NCBI GenBank assembly: GCA_033851265.1
Contig: JAWWOW010000007.1
Coordinates: 186,001 to 250,000 of the forward strand
Length of the DNA: 64,000 bases
Direction of reading: 5' to 3'
DNA from: JAWWOW01 sp033851265
Lineage (GTDB): Bacteria; Actinomycetota; Actinomycetes; JAWWOW01
Made by a program: the position numbers and the translations under genes. Under the pieces are notes generated by a model. That model was not told the origin of the DNA, did no database searches, and worked only from the letters and a program-made list of their open reading frames with translations. Positions 8,338 through 16,857 of the stretch are shown piece after piece (position 1 is the stretch's first letter; each line of letters opens with the position of its first letter).

Positions 8338-8999
8338 CCGCTGAAGTGCTCGAGGCACGTGGGTTGCACCGGTTCTACCGGCGCGGCGACGATGAAGTCG
8401 CGGCACTTCTCGATGTCAGCCTCATCGTCCAGCCTGGCGAGCTCGTTGCTGTCAGGGGTCCATCTGGCTCGGGCAAGTCGACCCTCCTCGTCTTACTGGC
8501 CGGGCTCGATGAGCCCGATGGCGGTGCGGTGTACATCGGCGGACATCGGATCAGTCATCACGGTGGACGCGACCGGGCCGAGTTGCGCCGCCGATTCGTT
8601 GGCGTGCTGACTCAGACAAGTGGCCTTGTCAGCCATCTCTCGGTACGTGACAACGTTGAGTTGGCGCGACGGCTCCGTGATGGAAGCCATGCGACGCCGA
8701 GGGATGAGTTGATCGACGCCGTCGGCCTGGCCAGTCGCGCGAACGCGTTTCCACCGGAGCTGTCCGGAGGCGAGACGGCTCGGGCCGGTTTGGCCGTCGC
8801 GCTAGCCGGCGCACCAATGGTGCTGTTGGCCGATGAGCCGACTGCCGAGGTGTCGTGGGCCGAGGAGACCGACCTGCTGCGCCTGTTCCGCGAGTTACGG
8901 CCCGAACACGGCGGGACCGTCGTGGTCACTCACTCGGCGGCCGTCGCCGATGCGGCGGATCGAGTGCTGGATCTCCACGAAGGCCGGCTCGTCTCGTGA
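8334..8999 (+). CDS. ABC transporter ATPase with degenerate features (LolD/MacB type)
   Basis: A 221-residue ATPase, GTG start overlapping the previous stop (GTGA). Walker A is GPSGSGKST at 42-50 and Walker B is VLLADEP at 163-169. The signature is LSGGE but continues TARAGLAVALA rather than the usual QQRVAIARAL. The D-loop after Walker B reads TAEVSWAEE instead of S-A-L-D. It is therefore probably the weak half of an asymmetric ATPase pair with the next gene product, powering the FtsX-type permease. Such exporters move no small substrate in many cases but transmit force or extract lipoproteins and peptides. Confidence 0.9.
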   Translation: MTAEVLEARGLHRFYRRGDDEVAALLDVSLIVQPGELVAVRGPSGSGKSTLLVLLAGLDEPDGGAVYIGGHRISHHGGRDRAELRRRFVGVLTQTSGLVSHLSVRDNVELARRLRDGSHATPRDELIDAVGLASRANAFPPELSGGETARAGLAVALAGAPMVLLADEPTAEVSWAEETDLLRLFRELRPEHGGTVVVTHSAAVADAADRVLDLHEGRLVS

Positions 9000-9634
9000 C
9001 GACCGAACTGGTGGGCGCGCGCGATCTGACGATCCGGTATGGCCGAACTCTCATCGTCAGCGAAGCCTCGATGACGATTCAGAGCGGAGACCTGACCGCC
9101 CTGGTTGGTCGTTCAGGTGCCGGCAAGACAACGTTGCTGTTGACGCTGGCCGGGTTGTTGAGACCGGCCAGCGGTCAGTTGACGTGGCCCAACCTCGATC
9201 CTCGCCGTGACATCGGGCTCGTGTTCCAGGCACCGTCGCTGCTTCCAGAGCTGACCGCCGCCGAGAACGTGGCGCTGCCGTTGCGGTTGCGCAGTGTTGC
9301 TGCGCCGGAGGCCTATCGGCGTGCACGTGCCGCGCTGGGGGAGTTGCTGATCGAAGCGCCGGACGCCATGCCCAACGAGCTCTCGGGTGGCCAGCAGCAG
9401 CGCGTGGCAGTGGCCCGCGTGCTCGCCGCCGAGCCGCGTTTGGTGCTCGCCGATGAACCAACCGGTTCGCTGGATCGCGCCGGGGCCGACATCGTGCTCG
9501 CCGCGCTCCGCCGACATGTGCAAGCCGTCGATGGCGCGCTGATCGTGGCGACGCACGACGAGGATCTTGTTGCTGGGTTGCCGCAACGGCTCAAGCTCGT
9601 CGACGGCGTCGTACGCCAAGGAGTTTCGGCATGA
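8996..9634 (+). CDS. ABC transporter ATPase (LolD/MacB type, canonical motifs)
   Basis: A 212-residue ATPase starting at a GTG that overlaps the preceding stop. Walker A is GRSGAGKTT (38-46), the Q-loop GLVFQAP, the signature LSGGQQQRVAVARVL, Walker B LVLADEPTGSLD with an intact D-loop, and the switch histidine is in VATHDED. In contrast to its neighbour all catalytic motifs are standard, so this subunit should supply most of the hydrolysis. Its stop overlaps the start of the permease gene. Confidence 0.93.
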   Translation: MTTELVGARDLTIRYGRTLIVSEASMTIQSGDLTALVGRSGAGKTTLLLTLAGLLRPASGQLTWPNLDPRRDIGLVFQAPSLLPELTAAENVALPLRLRSVAAPEAYRRARAALGELLIEAPDAMPNELSGGQQQRVAVARVLAAEPRLVLADEPTGSLDRAGADIVLAALRRHVQAVDGALIVATHDEDLVAGLPQRLKLVDGVVRQGVSA

Positions 9635-12252
9635 TCGCGGCGCGCTGGCTAGCCGGGTTGGTCCGTCGGCGGCCAGTGGAAATGATGGGGGCGGCTGTCG
9701 CAACGGCGATCGCATTTGCATTTCTTGCGTGTCTTGGCGCATTCATCGGTGACAGTCGCGCGCACATGACGGAGCGCGCTCTCGCCAGCCTGCCCGTCGA
9801 CTGGCAGATACAGGCGACGTCCGGCACGAGCCTCGCGACTGTGGACGCGGCCGCGAAGAAACTGCCGCACGTGCGAGCCGTTGTGGACGTGCAGTACGTC
9901 GCAGTGCCAGCTCTCGAGACCAACATCAACGGAACCCACCGCACGACCGGCCGGGCATTCGTGGTTGCGCTACCGACGGCGTACAGCAACGAGTTTCCCA
10001 ACACGCTGCGCGTGCTGGTCGGCAAGCCAGCTGGTCCTCAGTTGTTGCAACAGACTGCCGCCAACCTGGGGGCAGCGCCGGGTTCGGCGGTGATCGTGCA
10101 CACGCCCGCCGGCAAGCCGGCCATCGTCGTCACCGCGGGAGTGAGCGACCTCCTCACCGCTGACTCCTTCTTCCAGACTGTCGGCGTTGCTGCTGGTGCG
10201 GGCCCGAGCGCGCCCCCGGACAATGTTCTGCTCGTGCCTCCCGCCGACTTCCCTCGGCTCGCCGCCGGTGGTGAGGTCATCCGCCAGGTACACGTCTCAT
10301 TCGATCGATCGTGGCTCCCGTCCGATCCGGGAAAGGCGTTCAACGCGGAGGTGCAGGCGCGCAACCACTTCGAGTCGCAGCTCACCGGGGCGGCGCTCGT
10401 CGGCGATAACGCCGAAGTGTCGTTGTCGAGCGCCCGCGAAGATGGTTTGTACGCGCAGTTACTCATCCTGCTGCTCGGCATTCCCGGCGTGATCTTGGCC
10501 GCTGTCATCACCGCGCTTGTGGTTGCTGTTCGCGCGGACCGTCGTCGTCGGGAGATGTCGCTGGTTCGCATGCGTGGGATGCCCGTGCGCACTGTCGTCG
10601 GGCTACTCGCCGTCGAGTCAGCGGTCGTGGCCGGCGTGGGTGTTGCGCTCGGATATGGCCTTGCCCGCTTGGCCGCGCACTGGGCATTTGGGAGCAGCCA
10701 CGTGCCGACCCTGTGGCTGGGTGTGGCGGCAGGTGTCGCGGTTGTTCTGTCCTTGGTCAGTCATCTGGCTCCGGTCCGCAGCTTGCTGAGAGCCGGGGCC
10801 GCGGCTCAGCCGGGGCGTGCCATCGCGCCGGCAATCGCGAGCGGACGGCCGTGGCCGTTGCGGTTCGGGCTTGATGTGATCCTGCTCGCCGTAGCCGGTC
10901 TGATCTTCTGGTTGACAGCTCGCGGTGGCTACCAGGTCGTGGTCGCCCCCGAAGGTCTGGCAACCACGTCGGTGAACTACGCAGCGCTGCTCGCACCGGC
11001 GTGCGCCTGGCCGGGACTGGCGTTGTTCGTCTGGCGATGTGTCGATTTCGTTCTCGGGCGTCGTCGCGGTCGGCCCACGGGAGACGGCCACGAGTTGGTT
11101 GTGGCGACGGTGCGTCGCCGCCGGCGGCTGATTTCGCGATCGGCGGTCGGGCTCACCGTTGCGCTGGCGGTGACGTTGTCGACGGCGGTGTTCACGGCGA
11201 CGTACCGGACGCAGTCACGTCTGGACGTCGCACTGACTGTCGGCGCAGATGTCGCGGTGAAGGAACCCCCGTCGGCGCACGTGTCGCCGTCATTCGGGGA
11301 CCGGTTGGCTCAGGTGCCTGGGGTGCAGGCAGTTGCGCCACAACAGCATCGGTTCGCCTACGTCGGCGCCGACCTCCAGGACCTCTACGGCGTCGACCCG
11401 GCGAACATCGCGAAGGCCACACCGTTGCGCAACAGTTTCGTGCCGGGTACGACGATCAACCAGGCGTTGCTGGACCTCCGTCGTACGCCCGATGGCGTGC
11501 TGCTTGCCGCGGAGACGCTGCACGACTACCAGTTGCACAAGGGCGACACGATCCGGCTCCGCCTTCAGACGGGAGCTCAGCAGCGCTACACGCCGATCAC
11601 GTTCCACGTGATCGGCAACGTGAAGGAATGGCCGACCGCTCCCAAGGACAGTTTCATCGTCGCGAATGCGGCCTACATCGCACAGGTGACCGGGTCGAAC
11701 GATGTCGGCTTGTTTCTCGTCAAGACCAACAACCCGAGGGCTACAGCGCATCGGATCCAACCGATCGTTGCTCCGATGGGTGCCAGCGTCGATGACATCG
11801 CGAGCGCACGCAGTCGGGTGACGACGGCGTCAGGCCTAGCGGCTACGGATCTGTCAGGGCTCTCGCGCCTGCAACTCGGATTTGGCCTGATTCTCGCTGT
11901 CGCGATGTTCGCGTTGGCTTTGCTGCTCGCCGTACTCGACCGGCGACGAGCGCTCGTGCTGCTGGCTGCGCTCGGTGCGACAACTCGACAACGAGGCAGG
12001 TTCCTCGCCGCTGAGGCGCGCGCCGTGCTGGTTGGCGGGGTGATTGGCGGCGTCGTGGTCGGCTCCGCGATTGCCTATCTCCTGGTGAAGGTGCTCACCG
12101 GAATCTTCGACCCGGCGCCCGACCACGCAACGATTCCGTGGGGGTATCTCAGTCTTCTCATGGGACTGACCGTGGTGACGGCATCTGCGATCGTTGCCGT
12201 CATGGGACGCCTCGCCAGTCGGGCCGGGTTGTCAACGTTGCGAGAGCTATGA
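9631..12252 (+). CDS. Large FtsX-type ABC transporter permease
   Basis: An 873-residue integral membrane protein. One helix near residues 12-35 is followed by a large extracytoplasmic domain (about 40-275). Then comes a cluster of helices (around 280-480), a second extracytoplasmic domain (about 540-740) and three C-terminal helices. This doubled FtsX layout is typical of actinobacterial permeases of lipoprotein or antimicrobial-peptide type transporters. The start ATG overlaps the ATPase stop and its own stop overlaps the regulator start. The linked two-component system suggests transport-coupled sensing, as in BceAB/BceRS, although the kinase here is not of the BceS type. Confidence 0.9.
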   Translation: MIAARWLAGLVRRRPVEMMGAAVATAIAFAFLACLGAFIGDSRAHMTERALASLPVDWQIQATSGTSLATVDAAAKKLPHVRAVVDVQYVAVPALETNINGTHRTTGRAFVVALPTAYSNEFPNTLRVLVGKPAGPQLLQQTAANLGAAPGSAVIVHTPAGKPAIVVTAGVSDLLTADSFFQTVGVAAGAGPSAPPDNVLLVPPADFPRLAAGGEVIRQVHVSFDRSWLPSDPGKAFNAEVQARNHFESQLTGAALVGDNAEVSLSSAREDGLYAQLLILLLGIPGVILAAVITALVVAVRADRRRREMSLVRMRGMPVRTVVGLLAVESAVVAGVGVALGYGLARLAAHWAFGSSHVPTLWLGVAAGVAVVLSLVSHLAPVRSLLRAGAAAQPGRAIAPAIASGRPWPLRFGLDVILLAVAGLIFWLTARGGYQVVVAPEGLATTSVNYAALLAPACAWPGLALFVWRCVDFVLGRRRGRPTGDGHELVVATVRRRRRLISRSAVGLTVALAVTLSTAVFTATYRTQSRLDVALTVGADVAVKEPPSAHVSPSFGDRLAQVPGVQAVAPQQHRFAYVGADLQDLYGVDPANIAKATPLRNSFVPGTTINQALLDLRRTPDGVLLAAETLHDYQLHKGDTIRLRLQTGAQQRYTPITFHVIGNVKEWPTAPKDSFIVANAAYIAQVTGSNDVGLFLVKTNNPRATAHRIQPIVAPMGASVDDIASARSRVTTASGLAATDLSGLSRLQLGFGLILAVAMFALALLLAVLDRRRALVLLAALGATTRQRGRFLAAEARAVLVGGVIGGVVVGSAIAYLLVKVLTGIFDPAPDHATIPWGYLSLLMGLTVVTASAIVAVMGRLASRAGLSTLREL

Positions 12253-12935
12253 CTCGCCTGCTTGTCATCGAGGACGACGCGCGACTGGCTGCGCTTCTGC
12301 AACGCGGGCTCGACCGGCAGGGGTACGACGTAGAGGTGGTCGATGCGGCCGACACGGCGCGTGCTGCAGTGCTCGGGAGTGCATATGACGCGATCGTGTG
12401 CGACGTCATGTTGCCGGGCGAAGAAAGCGGGATCGACTGGTGCCAGTGGCTGCGCAGCCTTGGCATCTGGACACCTGTCTTGATGCTCACGGCTCGCACC
12501 GCGGTGCAGGACCGGATTGCCGGCTTGCAGGCGGGTGCCGATGACTACCTCGGCAAGCCGTTCGCGTTTGGTGAGCTATCTGCACGGATTCACGCGCTGC
12601 TGCGCCGGTCAGTCGAGCCGCGCGCCACGACGTTGCGGAGTGGTTCGCTGACGCTGGACGTGATCCGTCATGAGGTCCGCGTGGATGACGTCGTCGTGGA
12701 TCTCACGCCGCGAGAGTTTGCGGTGCTGGAGTATCTCCTGCGGCGTCAGGGCGAGGCGGTCAGCCGCAGCGAGATCCTGGACCACGTGTGGGACTTCGCC
12801 TACGACCGCGCATCGAACGTGGTGGACGTCAACGTCGGCACCCTGCGACGCAAGCTGCGGTCCCGGGGTGCGGGCCGTGTCATCACAACGGTGCGCGGCA
12901 TCGGTTACCGGGCCGATGGGGTGACATCGTCGTGA
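12249..12935 (+). CDS. OmpR-family response regulator of the ABC operon
   Basis: A 228-residue regulator from an ATG that overlaps the permease stop (ATGA). The receiver domain has D9/D10, phosphoacceptor D52 in CDVMLPG and the lysine in DDYLGKPF. The winged-helix output domain has LTPREFAVLEYLLRR and RGIGYRADG. It is placed between the permease and the kinase and is overlapped by both, so it surely belongs to this operon. It probably controls the operon itself, but I see no clear direct-repeat site to prove that. Confidence 0.94.
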   Translation: MTRLLVIEDDARLAALLQRGLDRQGYDVEVVDAADTARAAVLGSAYDAIVCDVMLPGEESGIDWCQWLRSLGIWTPVLMLTARTAVQDRIAGLQAGADDYLGKPFAFGELSARIHALLRRSVEPRATTLRSGSLTLDVIRHEVRVDDVVVDLTPREFAVLEYLLRRQGEAVSRSEILDHVWDFAYDRASNVVDVNVGTLRRKLRSRGAGRVITTVRGIGYRADGVTSS

Positions 12936-14287
12936 GACTGCGCCCCGGCTCATTGCGTGGTCGTCTCGTCGCGGCCAGCTTGCTGGCGACGGCGATCTTC
13001 TCCGTCGCCTTTGCTGCGTTCGCAACGTGGCGTGCGGACTCACTGGAGGATCGCGCGCTGACTAGTGCCCTGCAGGTCCGGCTGAGTGTCGTCCGCGAAG
13101 GTGTCGGTCCCGATGGTCACCTCGCGCCGAGTGGATCAGGGAACCCGCGCGCGGCCTACGCCCAGGTGATTGGCCCGGACGGGAAGGTGATCGACGCCAG
13201 TTCGTCGCTGCAGCGGGTGCCCGCGCTCATCTCCGCATCGACGGTGCTCCAGGAGGACGGTCATCCGACGGCACATGGGCTCAACCTGTCCGACCCCGAC
13301 ATCGACCTTGCTGTGATGGGCGCGCCGGTGCGTCTGGGCGACGGTACGGGGGTCGTCGTCGTTGGGGTGGAGACACAGGGTTTCCTGTCCGCGCGACGCG
13401 AGGTGATCGTGCTGGTCGTTGTCGGCCTCATAGGTACGACGCTCTTGGTCGGTGCGATCACCTGGTTGCTCACCGGTCGTGCGCTAAAGGTCGTTGGCCG
13501 CCTCACGACTCAAGCAGAGCGGCTGAGCGCACGTGACGCCTCGCGCGGGCTGACGTCACCGCCGCACGACAAGGAACTGGCCCAACTGACCGACGCTTTG
13601 AACCGAATGCTGGCCCGTCTGAATGAGCACTACGCGCGCAACCTCGCTGCCGCCGCCGAGACAACTCATCGCCTTCGGACACCGTTGGCGACGCTGCGTG
13701 CCGAGGCTGAGCTTGCGCTGGGGGAAACGGATCCAGAGCAACTGCGGCTCGCGTTGGCCGCGGTCGTTGCCGATGCCGATCGGTTGAGCACGATCGTCAA
13801 TCGGCTCCTCGCCGCGGGAAGCACTGGCCTGCCGTCCGAACGGCTCGATGTCGTCGTCGCGGAGCTGCAGGAGACGTGGCAACGGTCCGCACGCGCCGGC
13901 GGGCTCGGTCTTGAGATTCGCGTGCAGGGTGACGGTTGGGTCGATCCCCATCTGTTGCGTGCTGTCGTCGAACCGTTGCTCGAAAATGCTGTAGAACATG
14001 CGACGCCCGGGTCGCTGATCAGCGTCTTGATCGAGGCGGGAGACCAGTTGACGGCGACCGTCGACAACGACGGGCGCGGCGTGCCTGCCGACTTGGTGCC
14101 GCATCTTTTCGAGCCGTGGGCCAGTGGCACTCCCGGCCGCAGCGGCCTCGGCCTTTGGCTGGCCCGGGAAACCGCACGCGAAGCGGGCGGCGACGTGACG
14201 TGTGGGCTTCCTGGCCCCGGCCGCACCCGCTTCGTCGCGCTGTTACCAACTATCGCGGCGAATGACCACGTGGGTGCCCGCGCCTGA
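12932..14287 (+). CDS. Sensor histidine kinase of the ABC operon
   Basis: A 451-residue kinase with a GTG start overlapping the regulator stop. It has two membrane helices (about 12-35 and 160-182) around a roughly 125-residue extracytoplasmic domain, a HAMP linker, an H-box reading ETTHRLRTPLATL and an HATPase_c domain (NAVEHA, DNDGRGVP, GLGLWLARE). The residue after the H-box histidine is R where most kinases have E, the position needed by some kinases for phosphatase activity. It is the last gene of the operon; a strong hairpin begins at its stop codon. Confidence 0.92.
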   Translation: MRLRPGSLRGRLVAASLLATAIFSVAFAAFATWRADSLEDRALTSALQVRLSVVREGVGPDGHLAPSGSGNPRAAYAQVIGPDGKVIDASSSLQRVPALISASTVLQEDGHPTAHGLNLSDPDIDLAVMGAPVRLGDGTGVVVVGVETQGFLSARREVIVLVVVGLIGTTLLVGAITWLLTGRALKVVGRLTTQAERLSARDASRGLTSPPHDKELAQLTDALNRMLARLNEHYARNLAAAAETTHRLRTPLATLRAEAELALGETDPEQLRLALAAVVADADRLSTIVNRLLAAGSTGLPSERLDVVVAELQETWQRSARAGGLGLEIRVQGDGWVDPHLLRAVVEPLLENAVEHATPGSLISVLIEAGDQLTATVDNDGRGVPADLVPHLFEPWASGTPGRSGLGLWLARETAREAGGDVTCGLPGPGRTRFVALLPTIAANDHVGARA

Positions 14288-14327
14288 TCGAACCGCGCGA
14301 GGGAGGGGCGCCCCGCGCGGCTCGATC
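14286..14327. terminator. Bidirectional hairpin terminator
   Basis: GATCGAACCGCGCG at 14286-14299 pairs with CGCGCGGCTCGATC at 14314-14327 (13 of 14 positions, one A/C mismatch) around a 14-base loop. It starts within the stop codon of the kinase gene and lies 16 bp before the stop of the converging gene. It has no U-tract, as is common in high-GC actinobacteria. Confidence 0.7.
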
Positions 14328-14343
14328 GGCCCGGTCGGACGCG

Positions 14344-14772
14344 TCAGCCGGTCGTGCCGCTCGAGCTCGGCGTCGAGCCGTTGGCCGGACCGCCCTTACC
14401 CATGCCGGCTTCCGTGCCGGTGACGTTGCCGTTGCTGTCGAACTTCACGGTGACCTCGGTGCCGTCGGCCTTGGTCATGTGGGCTTCGTACGCCGCGCCG
14501 TCACCGTCGGTCTCGACCCGGTAGACGGTGCCGCCGGGCACGGCCTTCAACGCCGCCGCCTTCAGCTTGGCGGCGAGAGTGCTCGACACGGCCTTCTCGT
14601 CGGAGCGCACCGGCGTCGAGCTGTGCCTGTCTGCCGCCGGCGCAGCCGCTGTGGCTGTCGACGTGGTGGAGCTGCTGTCGGCGGCGGACGCGGGCAGCGT
14701 CGCCATCGCGATGCCGCCCGCGACGGCGCCCGCGGCGAGAAACCCGATCGCCGTACCTGTCTGCTTGTTCAT
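14344..14772 (-). CDS. Small secreted PepSY-like protein
   Basis: The protein is 142 residues from an ATG with GAGGAGG upstream. It has a Sec signal peptide ending near LPASAAD, a low-complexity Ser/Thr/Ala linker, a PepSY-like module (VYRVETDGDGAAYEAHMTKA, then VTVKFDSNGNV) and a glycine/serine-rich tail. PepSY-type proteins are extracytoplasmic and often linked to proteases or two-component systems. It is convergent with the operon kinase gene. The exact role is unknown. Confidence 0.8.
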   Translation of the reverse strand: MNKQTGTAIGFLAAGAVAGGIAMATLPASAADSSSTTSTATAAAPAADRHSSTPVRSDEKAVSSTLAAKLKAAALKAVPGGTVYRVETDGDGAAYEAHMTKADGTEVTVKFDSNGNVTGTEAGMGKGGPANGSTPSSSGTTG

Positions 14773-14874
14773 GAGTCCTCCTCTGTCGTACCGCGCCCAT
14801 CTGGCGGGTTGAACAGAGGTTCGTGGCGCTCGCTGGAAGGAACCTGTGATGAGTCTGAACAACTGTTCAGAGTT

Positions 14875-16650
14875 TCAGCTCCGGCGCCGCCGCCGAGTGA
14901 ACATCAGCGCCAACACGAAAAGGAAAGCGGCGGGCACGGCGTAAGGGAGCCCACCAGTCGAGGCAAGCGAGCCGCCGCCGCTAGCGGACGGTTCCCCTGC
15001 CGGCGGCCGTGGGTTGGTCACGACTACTGGTGCGAGATGGCAGTCGCGCACCGGGACACCGGCGTACAACCCCGGGCCACCCGACTGGCACTGGAAGTCG
15101 ATCTGCGTGTGCGTGCGGTCAGCCGTCTCGAAGGTGTACGCAACCTGTGCTCCACCGGTCTTGTCAATCTTGATGTCGTTGACGTCAGCTAGATCTCTGT
15201 CGTCACCGGGTAGGCAGAAGATGCCGACGGTGCAAATATCACCGACGTGCACAGGGTCCGTGCGCAGCTTCATGTTCGTGACGGTTGGGCTCGATGACGT
15301 GAAGTCAAGCGACTGAGCGACGTACGCGTACCACTTCGTGGCTGCCGGAAGCTCACACGGCTTGCCCAGAAGCTTGCCGCCGTGCGTTGGCTCGGTTACG
15401 AGCGGATTGCAGTTCGGCACGCTGGCGTCCGTTCCTGGGTACGCAGCAATATTCGTCGGCGTTGCGACCACGTTGGCCGTTGGTGAACCGAGATAGAGCA
15501 CTTCGAGCCGACCGCGGTCGCCGGCGACGATGCGCCCGAAGTAGGCCGTTTTCACGCTGGGGTCGTTGACCTTTATCGGCGCTCCGAAGTGCAAGGCTCC
15601 GGCGCCGTCGGCTGCGGGCGAGTAGAGCGCCCACATCTGGTAGTTGCCGTCGAGGTAGCCCGGGAAGGACAGGTAGACGCCGCCGGACCGATCTGTCGCG
15701 ATGGAAGCGAAGATCTCGCTCATGTCGGAGGGATTTGGAGCGCTCCAGTTCGGGCCGTGGAAGGCGAGGCTGTCGGTCCAAGTGGCGCCGTTGTCCTTCG
15801 ACACCGCGACGAAGAGGTTGTTGAACGCCGCTCCTTGCGTGTAGTTGCACCCCGTGCCGATGTTGTCGCCCGGGTCGGAGCCTGCTGTCCAGGCGACATA
15901 GACCCAGCCGTTACGCGGGTCGATCGCGGTACCCGCCGGGACGGTGTCGCAGAAACTTGCCAACTGTGCAGCGGGGGACGTGATGGCGTTGACGGGTGGC
16001 AGCCACGTCTTGCCGCCGTCGTGGGACGCGTTGACCCAGATCGTGTTGATGGAGAAGTCGTGATAACTCAGGTAGACGTGCGATGAGTCGGCGCTCTTGC
16101 CCGGTGGGGTCCACGCAGCGAGCCACTCGCGGTCAACGCTGGCGGCCTGGTGCGCCGCGCACGTGCCCGAGTAGTGCCCGAAGCGATCAGCGCTGGTGGC
16201 GACCACGGGTTGGATGCCGTTGTCGACATTGGGACCGTCGGTTATCTGCAGGTCGGCGAAGTAGACCCGTCCGGCCTGGTCCGTCGCGAGGTCGACATCT
16301 CCGATGTCGGAGTTCGACGTACATCCCGTGATGTTCTTGGTCAGCACGTTGGTCGGCTCGTTGCCACCGACGTGTGTCCAATGCTGACCACCGTCGCGGG
16401 TCCATGACAACTGGCTGCCCGACTGGTACGCGACGTAGCGGGTGCCGTCAGAGGTAACGACGGTTGCCGGCTCCGTCACGTACGTCTCGCTGCCTTGGAT
16501 CGTCTCGACGCGAGGGTCGTCGGCGCGGCTCGGCGGGTGGAACACGGGCGTGTTTGTGGCCGCGTGACTGGCCGACGTGGCCTGGCTGATGAGTACAACG
16601 GCGAGCGTTGAGGCGAGAGCCAGCGTGATAGCGAGGCGTCGACGCTGCAT
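14875..16650 (-). CDS. Wall-anchored BNR/sialidase-like beta-propeller protein (LASTG motif)
   Basis: A 591-residue secreted protein; the ATG is preceded by GAAGGGA. The signal peptide ends near ATSASHA. The body has the Asp-box features of sialidase-like propellers (SWTRDGGQHWT, WVNASHDGGKTW, SKDNGATWT). The C-terminus has a linker, the sorting-type motif LASTG, a hydrophobic helix and an arginine tail, as in class E sortase substrates. Asp-boxes occur in many non-enzymatic propellers, and I cannot point to the arginine triad of true sialidases. It probably stays covalently on the cell wall. Confidence 0.85.
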   Translation of the reverse strand: MQRRRLAITLALASTLAVVLISQATSASHAATNTPVFHPPSRADDPRVETIQGSETYVTEPATVVTSDGTRYVAYQSGSQLSWTRDGGQHWTHVGGNEPTNVLTKNITGCTSNSDIGDVDLATDQAGRVYFADLQITDGPNVDNGIQPVVATSADRFGHYSGTCAAHQAASVDREWLAAWTPPGKSADSSHVYLSYHDFSINTIWVNASHDGGKTWLPPVNAITSPAAQLASFCDTVPAGTAIDPRNGWVYVAWTAGSDPGDNIGTGCNYTQGAAFNNLFVAVSKDNGATWTDSLAFHGPNWSAPNPSDMSEIFASIATDRSGGVYLSFPGYLDGNYQMWALYSPAADGAGALHFGAPIKVNDPSVKTAYFGRIVAGDRGRLEVLYLGSPTANVVATPTNIAAYPGTDASVPNCNPLVTEPTHGGKLLGKPCELPAATKWYAYVAQSLDFTSSSPTVTNMKLRTDPVHVGDICTVGIFCLPGDDRDLADVNDIKIDKTGGAQVAYTFETADRTHTQIDFQCQSGGPGLYAGVPVRDCHLAPVVVTNPRPPAGEPSASGGGSLASTGGLPYAVPAAFLFVLALMFTRRRRRS

Positions 16651-16692
16651 CTGGGATTCCCTTCGCGGGGTGGCCGCTCGCGCAGGAACTTA

Positions 16693-16805
16693 CTACGCGT
16701 CGAAGTCGAGCACGACCGTCGCGCTCGTCGGGTGCGATTGGCAGGCCAGAACGAACCCCGCGGTCAGCTCGCTCTCCTCGAGGGCGTAGTTGTGGTCCAT
16801 CTCGA
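16693..16805 (-). pseudogene. Displaced 3' end of paaE (36 codons plus stop)
   Basis: On the minus strand this segment encodes the last 36 residues of PaaE (from EMDHNYALEESELTAG to LDFDA) followed by a TAG. It matches 18230-18338 at 106 of 109 positions with no gap (16697-16805), and it differs abruptly on both sides. It has no start and cannot encode a protein. It is a duplicate or displaced gene end, separated from the intact paaE by the BNR gene at 16858. Confidence 0.9.
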
Positions 16806-16857
16806 GGAGAGACTGAATCGCCCAGCGGTCAGGACGCTGGCATGCAGTTGCTGCGAA

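Noticed and set aside
8334..14287. A BceAB/BceRS bacitracin-type resistance module
   Set aside because: Two ATPases, a lipoprotein partner and a kinase with a sizeable extracytoplasmic domain do not match the BceAB-BceRS layout, which has one ATPase and a short-loop kinase.
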